A DNA stretch of 64,000 nt from assembly GCA_029532625.1 (NCBI GenBank), contig JARFXM010000004.1, forward strand, positions 4,278,001 through 4,342,000, read 5' to 3'. Below are positions 12,019 through 21,922 of this stretch, in pieces (position 1 is the stretch's first letter; every line of letters starts with the position of its first letter). The position numbers and the translations under genes were made by a program. Source of the DNA: Lomentospora prolificans. Its lineage: Eukaryota; Ascomycota; Sordariomycetes; Microascales; Microascaceae. The notes under the pieces are model-generated. The model did no database searches, was not told the DNA's origin, and worked only from the letters and a program-made list of their open reading frames with translations.

Positions 12019-13272
12019 ATGAGTCTAATGACGGAAGATCAGTACTTCTCTAGCAACCCTGCGCCAAAGAACCTCGCCAGGCACGAGGCGCTGGCCAAGT
12101 CTTTCATAGACGCACATGCCACCGCTAACCGTCGCGTCGTGCTCGTCACCTCTGGCGGCACCACGGTTCCCCTCGAGAAGCAGACCGTCCGCTTCATCGA
12201 CAACTTCAGCGCCGGTACCCGAGGTGCTACGTCGGCCGAGTACTTCCTTGAGGCCGGCTATGCCGTTATCTTCTTGCACCGACAGTTCAGTTTGCTACCC
12301 TACTCCCGTCATTACAGCCACTCCACCGACTGCTTCCTGGACTTTCTCGCCGAGGCCCCGGGCGGCAGGGTAGTCGCTGATGAATCCCACCAGGAGCGCA
12401 TGCTTGATGTTCTGCGCAAGTACCAGAACGCCAAGTCAAAAAACCTTCTTCTTATGATTCCCTTCCTCACCATTACTGATTACCTGTACGAGCTGCGAGC
12501 CATCGCACGTCTCATGCGTCCGCTAGGGCCTTCGGGTCTTCTTTATCTTGCTGCTGCCGTCTCCGACTTCTTCGTTCCTACCGACCGGATGGCCGAGCAC
12601 AAGATCCAATCCACCGACGCCGCCGACAAGCCCAAGCTCAGCTGTGCCTCCAACTCCTCGGCCCCCACTACAACCCCCGCCACCGCCGACGCCGACGCAA
12701 AATCCCATCCTGCCATCCACCCCTCCTCGACCACAACCGCCGGCGCCGAGCCGACCAGCGAAGAGGAAGAGACTTTTGACAACTTTGACTCCTCGCCCAA
12801 GGTCCCTCGCTCCAAGCGCCTTATCATCGACCTCGACCCCGTCCCCAAGTTCCTCAAGAACCTCGTCGATGGCTGGGCCCCCGAGGGCATGATTGTCTCC
12901 TTCAAGCTCGAGACCGACCCCTCCATCCTCGTCCACAAGGCCGCCTACTCGCTGGACCGCTACCAGCACCACCTCGTCATCGGAAACCTCCTCGCCACCC
13001 GCAAATGGGAGGTCGTCTTCGTCGCCCCCGGCAGGCCCGACAGGTGGATCCGCGTGCCCACCGACCGCAGGACAAAGTCCGTCAGCGGCATTCAGAATCT
13101 CGTGGGCAAGGCCCAGAAGGATCCCTGCGCTGAAGACCCTGGCGATAAGCCCATGGACCCGAGCTGTCTGCCCGACGGCGAGCCCGAGGTTGAGATCGAG
13201 AGCTTGATTATTCCTGCCGTGGAGGAGTTGCATACGGACCATATGAAGGCTTCGGCGGCGAAGAAGCGGTAG
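12019..13272 (+). CDS. CAB2: Phosphopantothenate--cysteine ligase (CoA biosynthesis)
   Basis: Joins 4'-phosphopantothenate to cysteine, the second step from pantothenate to coenzyme A, in the cytosol. A single exon of 417 residues from the first ATG of the open frame; an upstream non-ATG extension is ignored. The N-terminal signature VTSGGTTVPLE...RFIDNFSAGTRGATSAEYF is the nucleotide-binding fold of eukaryotic PPCS, followed by YAVIFLHRQFS. LYLAAAVSDFFVP matches the conserved catalytic-core segment, and VPKFLKNLVDGWAPEGMIVSFKLETD plus HLVIGNLLATR complete the domain. A low-complexity Ala/Pro/Thr/Ser insert followed by an acidic run (about residues 211-260) interrupts the core between the AAAVSDF region and the VPKFL region. 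The gene is convergent with an acetyl-CoA transporter gene 458 bp away. The yeast symbol is used by homology. Confidence 0.95.
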   Translation: MSLMTEDQYFSSNPAPKNLARHEALAKSFIDAHATANRRVVLVTSGGTTVPLEKQTVRFIDNFSAGTRGATSAEYFLEAGYAVIFLHRQFSLLPYSRHYSHSTDCFLDFLAEAPGGRVVADESHQERMLDVLRKYQNAKSKNLLLMIPFLTITDYLYELRAIARLMRPLGPSGLLYLAAAVSDFFVPTDRMAEHKIQSTDAADKPKLSCASNSSAPTTTPATADADAKSHPAIHPSSTTTAGAEPTSEEEETFDNFDSSPKVPRSKRLIIDLDPVPKFLKNLVDGWAPEGMIVSFKLETDPSILVHKAAYSLDRYQHHLVIGNLLATRKWEVVFVAPGRPDRWIRVPTDRRTKSVSGIQNLVGKAQKDPCAEDPGDKPMDPSCLPDGEPEVEIESLIIPAVEELHTDHMKASAAKKR

Positions 13273-13730
13273 AGAAAGGGGGAAATGTAGTAGTGGACCA
13301 AGACTTTGCTTTTATAAAAGGTGGCGGGAAATCTTGGCCTATGATATTGGAGGCAATCTATTAGTATACAGCCGTTTTGAACATGCGCATACTTTTGTGT
13401 AGACAACGTTCGCCTTGAAAAACACACACCGAAGCGCCCTCACCCTGTAGGTCTCGGGGTTGCAACCGTTCCATATTAGCCTACACACCGCTCTATAGAA
13501 GATATGTATAGCCAGCGGAGAAACATGTTGGAAGCAATTGTATTCTTAATTTTTTTTTTACATACACGTATGACCAGCCGCCCCTAGATTTGTGCCTCCC
13601 ATCCGCACAATTGAACCATCTATGTATGATATGACACGAATGAAGAAGCCAATTATGTACCAAGTATGGGAATGCACCACATTATTTACACCATCACGCA
13701 CAAGTTCTCCTCTCAACACCCCTCTCAGCT
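13273..13730. other. Convergent 3' intergenic region
   Basis: A 458-bp stretch between two gene ends that face each other. It holds a T-run at about 13549-13559 and AT-rich sequence, as expected for overlapping or adjacent 3' UTRs and polyadenylation sites. No gene seen. Confidence 0.6.
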
Positions 13731-15504
13731 CTACTTGCCGCCCGCTAACCTCCACGCCTTCATGGGCAACCTCTGCAAGTGCATGACCCTGGGCCGGATG
13801 TACATGACGAACGTCAGAGCGCCAAAGACGACGCAGAGGACGTTGACAAAGTAGTAGCCGTCCCTGAGGGTCTCGCAGGAGCCTCCGCCGGCGATGCAGC
13901 GCTCCTTGTCGGGCTGGAGCGAGCAGGAGAACGGCTCGGTGATGAAGGCGTCCTTGAGATCGGAGAGCTGGGCGGGGTCGCCGGGGTGGCAGGTGGCCTT
14001 GGTGAAGGTGTCGACAAGGCGGAGGACGAAGAAGCGGGGGAAAGTGCCGCCGAGGTTAGAGACACTAAAGCACATGGTGTTAGTATGCAATGAGATGGGG
14101 AGGTAATCAGACATGAAAAAAAGAGACGTACGTTGCTAGGAGGGTCATGTAGGTACCGCCAATGGCGGGGTCCGAGATCCTAGCATGGAATGCCGAGACG
14201 GCAACGAACATGACGGTATTCATAAACGTCGAGAACACGTGTTCAACAATGACCGTCAAGAGATACCAAGTCTCAACGCCAGAGGCGGGGAAGATGGCGA
14301 CGGTGAACTGCGCGAATATGGCAGCCACCAGCCTACCGACAAAAGCCCAGCACCAAAGCCTCATGGGGGTGTACTCCTGGGACCACTTTCCGGCGTAGTA
14401 ACCGAGACCGATTTCGAAGGGGAAGTCGATCAGGACGGTGAGGGCCATGTTATCCTTTCCAAAGCCCTTGTCGAGGAGCTTCAAGTTGGTGACGGCGTCG
14501 TTGGCCTGGAAGCCAATCTTGGCGATGAGATGCACGATGATGATGGTTTGAACATTCTTGAGTTTCAAGACACCCCACATGATCTTGTACACGTCCCAGA
14601 CACCGTCTTCGTTCTGGGTCTTCTCCTCACGCTTTAGGAGAGCGAGCCCAACGGTAACAATAATATAGGCCCAGCCCCAGAAGGTAAGATAACCACCGAG
14701 GGTCATGAGACCCTCTTCAATGGGCACGGTGCGGAAATACTTGTTCGCGAAATCGGACGAGTTGAAAGCCAAGAACACGGTGTAAGACAAGAAGTTGCCG
14801 GCCGTGAGACCGACAGTTTGGGCGGTGGAAGCATACGACACGTTTCCGGGAGTAAGTAGGGTGAGCGCCCAACCGTCCACGGCGATATCTTGAGTAGCGC
14901 ACATGAAGACGAGGAAGAACCACCAGCCGGTGAAACCCCAGACGGTCGGCCCGCCCTCCTTTCCGGTCATAGCCATCATATTCTCTACCCTTGAACCCAG
15001 CCACAGCATGCCAATACCAGACAAGATCTGAATGGGCAGGATCCAGCTCTTTCTCCGGCCAAACTTGGGGCTCCATACCGCGTCGACAATGGGGCTCCAG
15101 AAGAGCTTCAAGGAATAGGGATAGCTCGCAAGACTAAAAACGCCAATTTCTCCGTACGACATGTGGTTCTTTAATAAGAAAGGAACGGATCCCATAGCTA
15201 GGCCCATGGGGATACCCTGGAGGAAGTATAGTAGTACTAGGAGCCCAAAGTTCCGCTGATCTTGGATAGGCAGCTCGAAGAAGCCGTGGTTGTTGAGGAC
15301 GGGTGTCTTAGGAACGGGGTCGTCGAGGGAAAAAGACTCGCGCGCCATCATGTTCTGGGTCACTTGTTTCGAGTCGAGAGGAGCGGGTTTCCGCCGCTGC
15401 TCTACGTGGTTGTTCATATTGCCGTTTGATACTTCACTTCCGGTAGAACGTGAAGACGGCCCGTTATTCTTGGGCGATTTGCTTCTGCGGGATTTGGCGC
15501 CCAT
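13731..15504 (-). CDS. Acetyl-CoA transporter, SLC33A1 (AT-1) family
   Basis: A multi-pass membrane protein of the acetyl-coenzyme A transporter family, which in animals carries acetyl-CoA into the ER/Golgi lumen. Exons (minus strand) 15504-14132 and 14064-13731 give 568 residues. The first about 75 residues are polar and Ser/Asn-rich, probably cytosolic. Then come family hallmarks: LLVLLYFLQGIPMGLAMGSVPFLL, the SYPYSLKLFWSPIVDAVW region, FGRRKSW, and FMCATQDIAVDGWALTLL. The second exon carries the Cys-containing C-terminal loop (KATCHPGD..., CSLQPDKERC, GGSCETL) and the last membrane segment. I start at the ATG at 15504, since the open frame upstream begins with a non-ATG codon. It is convergent with the CoA-biosynthesis gene and diverges from the CENP-O gene. 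The compartment in fungi is inferred from the family. Confidence 0.93.
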
Positions 15505-16784
15505 CTGTACTTGGCTTGCAGTATAGAAGAACACTCGGGGATACTAGCGGAGTGCCTTGGTGAAGGAGAGGAGTAAAGTTCCGAGTGAGTCGCGATATCG
15601 GAGCAGACGGAAGCCGGACTGAGTTGGCGCGTTCCGAGCTTTCGCGTAATTATTCGCCGAAAGTCTACTCGTTCGAGGTTGGAAGGGAATCGAGACGAAG
15701 CTTCGACAGTTCTTGGAGAAGAGGTCGAGTTAGGAGACGTAAAACAGAAGAAAAAAGAGGCTCAAGGAGTGTAAAGAAGTCGATGAGCGTGTGCTCAAGG
15801 AAGAACAGAAATGTACAGGTAGCCAAGACAGGGTTCCAGGCAGCGACGAGACAAGACGAGATCGTGACGGCCAATGCGGCTTGCAGATCAATCAGACAGT
15901 GAGCAATGGACAATGGTCCACATCCCATCTATCTGGGGCAAGAAGATTAGCTATCCGGAAGGGGCTGGTTGTCCGTTCCGCCACGGTGGAATTAACGAAA
16001 GTGGGAGAATAAGGTTCCAGAAGACAATTATTAACTGCTACCGTGGCCACAGATTTGCAAAGGGGGCTAAATAAAGGACAGCAAGGTGCCTAGGGACGGA
16101 CGCCAGCCAACCACGTCGACCCTCGTATACATTGGAAGTTAGGCGCGAAAAGCCAGGAACACGGAGAGACCGACCACGCAGCGGCGGGGGCGATTACTGC
16201 GAAAGAAGAGAAAAGAAGTCCCAGGGATGTGAACGAGAGAGCCAGTTCAAGGATTGCACAGAGGATCCGGATCTCCAGCCTGGGAGAACACGGTTCGCAG
16301 CCAAGGATCTCCCACAACCTTATTCCCAATGCGCAACGGCGAGTCGGAATCAAGTTCAGCCAGCCAGCCAAAAAAATCTGGGGAAAGGGCATGCACAGTA
16401 TGAGATTAGGTAATCCCACGTTGATCCAGGGGTGGTCGTGGCTGTGGCTTGTGGCTTGAGACTTGAGACTTGAGACTTGAGACCAGTCTGAGCTGAGCTG
16501 CCAGTTGGAGGATTGAGGCGTCCATTGTACCTCAGTACTGGCAACGTGGGTGCCGATAAGACAAGCCCACCATCCCGCCAAAGTGGGATTGGATTGATGG
16601 CTGGCTTGCAGCTTGGGTGGCTGGCCGCACCGCAACACCACGACCCAGGAACCCCAAACCGCAAATCCGAAGCCATGCACTTCTTCCAAACAACATCTGT
16701 GCCCGAACAATCCAGATCCAGCTTTTACCCGTAGGAGCAGGAGATCCCCTCTTCCGGGAGTTTTGCCCTCCTTGATTGACTCTC
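15505..16784. other. Divergent promoter region (SLC33A1-like / CENP-O)
   Basis: A 1.28-kb region between two divergent starts. It holds four tandem copies of a 7-mer (16455-16482), a (CAGC)3 run near 16357-16369, and further GGCTGGC units near 16600-16625. A 206-codon minus-strand frame here (16090-16710) overlaps these repeats and looks non-coding. Confidence 0.6.
16455..16482. repeat. Tandem 7-mer CTTGAGA x4
   Basis: Four exact head-to-tail copies of CTTGAGA, about 300 bp before the CENP-O start codon. It may be a plain minisatellite or a promoter element; only the repeat is seen directly. Confidence 0.85.
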
Positions 16785-17766
16785 ATGGCCTCTGACGAGA
16801 CAAGGCGCGCATCGCGCATCAACGAGCTCGATAAACAGATCGAGGGAGCCAAGGCACGGGGTAAGCTTATGCGGTGGTTTCCAAAAGGAAGGGCCCTACA
16901 GACTAACTGGAGTTCCAGTGGACTCGCTGCAATATCTGCTCAAAGTGCAGATGGCCAACGCGCTATCGATCCAATACTCGTACGACCGCGCAAACTCGCA
17001 GAGCACCGCCCACGAGCAGCTCGAGAAGCTCTGCCAGATCCACCAGGCCCGCGACCAGCAATGTCTCTACCGGATCTGCGCCGGCGTGACCGCCTTCAAG
17101 GTGAAGGATCCGGACCCGAACGCCGTCGACGGGGGCAAGGTTTTGGGCCTCCGTTTCGAGGTCATGTCTAAGGGGCAGTTCATTCACCCCTACTTTGTGA
17201 TGCTAAACCGGCCGTGGCTTCCCGACTCGGACTTTCTGAACGTCCATCGCCATACCGTACCGCCGTACATCCCCCTGCCGGGTTTGGCGGGTCGCCACCT
17301 CCCGCCGCCGCCGGAAAAGGGGAGTCAGGACCTCCCACCCAAGCAGGATCTTGCCCACTTCGCCAGGTGTCTGAGGAAGGAAATTGTCGGCTACCACAAC
17401 CGAGTCGGCTCAATCGCTGATCTCCGCCGCGATATTGGCGTCACGGGCAACGAGGACACCGACGACGAAGAGAAGTGGCTCATCGACGTTAGCGCCGTCG
17501 ATCCGGAAGCGAAGCAGATTAAGCTGGAGTGGGCCAATGGCAGGACAGGCAGGGTGGTGATTGATGCGGATGGCTTTGTCAAGCAGCTCATCATCTTTGG
17601 CCCTGAGGGAAGGGATAGGGAGTCTATGAGGGCTCTGTGGTCGGAGAACCTACGCATCGAGGACCTCGCTGGAAGGCTTACGCAGCTAAGGCAGAAGGAA
17701 TGGCGACGCGAATTAGAACTGGAACAAGAGCTGGAGAGCACAGGCTTGCACGACATGACGACGTAA
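16785..17766 (+). CDS. CENP-O / Mcm21-type kinetochore protein
   Basis: A subunit of the inner-kinetochore CCAN/COMA complex that links centromeric nucleosomes to the outer kinetochore. Exons 16785-16860 and 16919-17766 give 307 residues. The intron has a GTAAGC donor, a GACTAAC branch site and a CAG acceptor, and joining restores one frame. The N-terminus is a short charged helix (about 1-40), expected to form the coiled coil shared with its partner (CENP-P/Ctf19). The core contains LYRICAGVTAFKV, GLRFEVMSKGQFIHPYFVML and, later, LAHFARCLRKEIVGYHNRVG, matching the Cenp-O domain (tandem RWD folds). The C-terminal third ends in a Glu/Arg-rich helix. The length is normal for ascomycete members. 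The promoter is shared with the divergent acetyl-CoA transporter gene. Confidence 0.87.
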
Positions 17767-20174
17767 CATGAAGTGCCGTACACAACCATCTCGCCAGTTT
17801 TCCTCCGCGGAGGCGACTGGCCAATTCACAACATCACAGAGAACGCGGAAAAAAAAAAGGTAAAATAAAAGGAAGCGACCGAACCCGCGTGAGCGCCCGA
17901 TTCGCTGCCCAGGTACAAAGTTTCCGGGGAGGCCCCTTTTCCTTTAGATCGCAGAGCACGAAGAACAGCAACGTTTCATCATGCCACAGGCATTGTGGCA
18001 GAGACACCCTCTCAGACCATCACACGGCAACACGCCCTACAGTCCCGACTATTGATTGACTCAACTCCCAGAAATAGCAGCCAAATTGTCGGAGATTTTA
18101 CGCGCAGCTTTGTGTGGTTGAGTTCGCCGGGGATGAACCTCTAGGCCTTGGTTCATTAATCCGAGACTCACAACCGCAACCATATTCTGCGAAAATACAG
18201 CCTCGCAGTAACGGACTGCTGGCCATGTATAATGGAATTGCGGTCGACGCAGAGGAAGACCATCCGGTTATAGGATGGCCGACAGGCGAATGCCTCAATG
18301 GCCTGATGGGGACGCGACGCCCCGAGAATAGAGGCACGGCGCGCCGAGGGCCATTAGGCTTCGTGCGTAGCTCGTTCAGCGGCCTCGGTGGGAATTTTAG
18401 TGCAACTACCGAATATACCCTCCCTTCACTGCACTCGGAACCTTGTATCCCTCCTGATTCTCTCTTGCTGGGCCTGGTATAGGAATAGGGATCAGGTGGG
18501 TACGGCAGGCAGCTTTGTGCGACGAGGAGCCGGTCCGCCTACGCCAGCGTTCTTCGGCTGACACGGCCAGGCTCTGCACCCAAGTAGACAAAATTGGCCT
18601 ATAACGGACAAGTCTCGAGGTGCTATGGCATTACGATCGTGTTAATAGTCCGGCAAGGTTTCGTGGTTCCACGAAAGCAAATTGGCTCGATGCTCTCGTC
18701 ACTCCGACACTTTGTTTTCGCGAAAGGACCTGGAGCATATCTCCCTAGTTATAATACCCTTCACCGCACCCAAGAAACAGAAAACAAACACATCATAAAC
18801 TCATTATTCCCCAGAAAAAGGTGTGTGTCTGCGTGTCCCCCAGGTAATGTCGGTTCTGCACTCCTCCAAATGCGGCAAAGGGGGTGTGGCCACACGGGGC
18901 AAGCGAGGTGAGATTATCCAGCGGAGAGACCTTCATAAGGCCACCAACAAACGTGCCGTGTCCTGTCCTTTTGTCGCCCATTTCCCGAGATTTTTCTTAG
19001 TCCAAACTTTCTATTCTCTCTCTCGCTGGGCCGCTTTTCATTTTTAATATGTAATCTTATGCATGCTCTTGCGACCAGCGATCGATCCACTTCCCCGGAG
19101 CAGAGAAAGTCGGGATCGACGGGACGGGCTACGAAAAAGATGGCTCTTTTGGGGGATTTTGTGGGCGTTTCTGTCGTTTCTGTCGAAAGAATCTTGATTC
19201 ATTTGGGAATGTGAATCTATCCTGATCTAGCAATGTAGCGAAGAGAAAAGACCAGAAAGGAAGATCAAATACCGATGCAATGCGCCCCCCTCCCTCCCCA
19301 AGAAACAAACAGGCACGTAAACCCCCGAATGCGACCCCGTACCTGCAAAACAAGAATGACGCCCTAGGAGCCGTCAGGCCATCGAGGAGACCTCAGAGTA
19401 GCATCGTGCTCTACAGTGAAGCGGGTGTAGGTAAACGAACTCTTTTCCCGTCCGGTCGATCCCCCTCCGGTTCCCGTGGCCACTTCGGGCTGCGAAGACG
19501 GGTCGTGTATGCGCGTCTTTGAATACCTACTCCGCTGGCTAATAAGGGTCCGTGTCTATAATGACCAGTGGCCTGTCGGCGTCAGCCAGGATGGGTGTCA
19601 GACGTGGGCGCTTTATAGCGAGATTCAATCATTCGCCTTTGCATCCGGGACGCCGTCGGTTTTTCAGTGGGCAGCGTCGTACGCATTATTGTTGCTGGGC
19701 TGTCCTTCATACCATTTACTTTTGACCTATAACTGGGTTTGAACTTGGAAAAGCCAAAGCAACAAGGGGACAGATAGGACCACAAAGAAGTAAAGAGCCT
19801 CACTCCTCCACGGCGCGCATCCTACCCCGCCGTCATCTCAAGGCAGGCAAGTCCACCAGGTAAGATGGCGCTTTCGCAAATCGGCAAAACCTATCCGCGA
19901 CGCACTCTAGGATGTCGATATGACACTCTGGGATGACGCGGACGAGTCCGAGGATGATGCTAAAGAGGACTGAAACCGGGAAGACGCAGGTGGCAGTCCA
20001 CGGCACCTTTGCACAATACAGGTTCGGCTTGCATATAGCGTAGAAAAAAAAAACCAAGCAAAACGGAAAACGTCGACGAACACGTAAAAGTCCTGTAGCG
20101 CCACCTCGCCTTAGGCCCGTCAAGAGTCACACGGACCCGGAGATACAGCAGATGAGCATGAGCGGACACGCCCA
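17767..20174. other. Gene-free stretch
   Basis: About 2.4 kb without a supportable gene. Frames on both strands are under 125 codons, with no recognisable motif or splice chain. Minor features are an A-run near 17850-17858 and another near 20043-20051. The part from about 19830 to 20174 may be the 3' part of the weak minus-strand candidate described next. Confidence 0.5.
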
Positions 20175-20405
20175 CTAGGATACGTCGGCATATGCGCCGC
20201 CGCGCAGCCATGATATAGGGTTCAAAAGTTGGAATAGAATATGCAGGGACGTAGAGGGGCCGCCGGAAGAAATCTGGGCCCGGAGGGGAGGAAAGGGGTA
20301 TGCTATGACTGGGAGGACGGTCGCCGCGAAGTTGGCGAGCCCGGGGTCTGCCAAACCCAAAGCCAGGTAGGTAGCGGGCTGCAGGTCGGTGGAAAGAAGC
20401 GCCAT
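20175..20405 (-). CDS. Candidate small hydrophobic protein (weak)
   Basis: An intact 76-codon frame starting at an ATG at 20405. The product is mostly hydrophobic with two likely membrane segments (ATYLALGLADPGLANFAATV and the later SLHILFQLLNPISWL). The same frame continues upstream without stop to 20606, but that part is polar and unlike the rest. A downstream minus-strand frame (to 19833) also has a hydrophobic run and Cys residues and could be a further exon, but I could not find a join that settles the frame. I recognise no family. It could equally be a chance open frame. Confidence 0.28.
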   Translation of the reverse strand: MALLSTDLQPATYLALGLADPGLANFAATVLPVIAYPFPPLRAQISSGGPSTSLHILFQLLNPISWLRGGAYADVS

Positions 20406-21184
20406 GATGGTTAGTTCCGTTTGCGAGGCTTTGTTGCTGGAAAGATTTGACGATTCATAGTATCGAGTAGGAGATTGTGCTTTGAGTTGGGACCTTGATG
20501 GAACTCTCGTAGATGTCCAGCGTGTGTTTTTTTCCACGTGCGTATCACCGTTTTCCCTTCCTGCTGATCTTCCCTTCCTGCTGATCGTGAACACGTACAT
20601 GCTCAACTAGACGAACGTACCTTTCGTAGATTCCGGAGTTTTGTGTAAATAGATCGAATCACATCTTCCTAGTTTCTCTCATCAGCGGCCCTACCGACTT
20701 TCACGTTTCCCGTAGGATGCAGACTATGTAAAACTAGTTGTAGAATCTCTCACATCTGGACAATAGACGTTCAAATTCATATAGATTGCAAATGAATTAT
20801 TTTAAAAGAGATAATCGCTTTAATTTGAACCTCGCCAACTAAGGGTAAACAGCCACCAAACCCGGCACCACGGAATCTAGGATAGCTCTCAGGATTCCGT
20901 GAGGCCGCTTAGCCAAAGTACGACCCTCTGTTGTCTGCAGATCGAGTACCCTCTGTTGGCCGAAGACGAAGCATTCGTTATAAACCACACTAGCGCACAA
21001 CTCCCCTTTCTCTCCCATCTGGTGCTATTACACGTGATGCGCGTATCACAACGCGATGTCGTACTCTCTTTCATCTCGGGGGGAGCAAACACTACCCTCT
21101 ACCAACCCATATTTCATGACAGAAAGAGACAAAAATGGAAGTGGAATGTTCTGAAGCAAGGAGTGAAACCCCCCTGTTGACCAT
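20406..21184. other. Intergenic region
   Basis: No gene seen. Mixed composition with AT-rich sequence near 20760-20840. The left part is the presumed promoter of the weak small ORF, if that is real; the right end is the 3' flank of the GPI-protein gene. Confidence 0.5.
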
Positions 21185-21922
21185 TTAGATGAGGGCGGCA
21201 ACGAGAGCGGCAAAGGCACCAAGGATGCCGACGACGGGTTTGGCAGAACCGCTAACAACGACAGGGCCGGCGCTGGCTTCGGCCTCGGGGGCCGACTTGG
21301 GAGGAGCGGGGGGCTTAGCAGCGGCGGTAGGTGTGGGAGCGGCGGCCTCAGCCTCGGAGGTGGCGGCAGGGGGAGCGGGAGGCTTGCCCTCCTCGGTGGG
21401 GACCGGAGCCTCCGTGACGGGCAGAGGGCAGACGGTGGTGGTCACCTCGACGGTGGTGGTAGTGTACTGGGTCTTGGGATGCCCGGGGCACTCCTTGACG
21501 TTGTCCTCGCACTCAATCACCGTCTTGGTCCTGGTGACGGTGTCGGTCCTGTGTCCCCACGTGAACTTGGGCCAGTGAGGGTGGTGCTTGTCATCCTCAT
21601 CATCGTCGTCCTCGTCCTCGTCATCCTCATCGTCCTCATCATCATCATCATCATCATCGTGATGCGGGCACGGAGGGTGGTGCCACTTGTCCTCGCCCGA
21701 GTCGCACCCGTCAATGTGGATGCCAACATGGCCGGGGTGGATGAAGCCGTGCGGCTTACCGCCGCACAGAGGAGGAGGGCCAGGGGGGAAGAACTTGGGA
21801 TCAGGGAGCTCGATGCCCTTGGGAGCGGTGTAGATCTGGACGGTAGCATCACCGGCGAGAGCAGGGCCCTCCTGGGCGTAGACGGTGGCAGCAAGGCCAA
21901 TGGCGATGAGAGGGGCCTTCAT
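21185..21922 (-). CDS. Secreted His/Asp-rich GPI-type cell-wall protein
   Basis: A single-exon gene of 245 residues. Residues 1-16 form a clear signal peptide ending in VYA. The mature part has a Gly/Pro/His segment with Cys residues (CGG, DGC, CPHH). Next comes a striking acidic block of about 27 consecutive Asp/Glu residues (about 89-116) flanked by His pairs (HHPPCPHH before, KHHPHW after). A Thr-rich part follows (TRTKTVIEC, TTTTVEVTTTVCPLP), typical of fungal wall proteins. A Pro/Ala/Glu-rich linker then leads to a hydrophobic C-terminal tail (VGILGAFAALVAALI), as in GPI-anchor signals. The His-flanked acidic block suggests divalent-metal binding, which is inference. I recognise no named family. 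No intron is needed. Confidence 0.85.
   Translation of the reverse strand: MKAPLIAIGLAATVYAQEGPALAGDATVQIYTAPKGIELPDPKFFPPGPPPLCGGKPHGFIHPGHVGIHIDGCDSGEDKWHHPPCPHHDDDDDDDEDDEDDEDEDDDDEDDKHHPHWPKFTWGHRTDTVTRTKTVIECEDNVKECPGHPKTQYTTTTVEVTTTVCPLPVTEAPVPTEEGKPPAPPAATSEAEAAAPTPTAAAKPPAPPKSAPEAEASAGPVVVSGSAKPVVGILGAFAALVAALI

Noticed and set aside
12523..13242. 239-codon antisense frame opposite the phosphopantothenate-cysteine ligase gene
   Set aside because: A shadow of the GC-rich third positions of the real gene; Gly/Val/Asp-rich product without features.
16090..16710. 206-codon minus-strand frame in the divergent promoter
   Set aside because: Runs through tandem repeats (7-mer x4, CAGC units) and shows no domain; likely open by chance.
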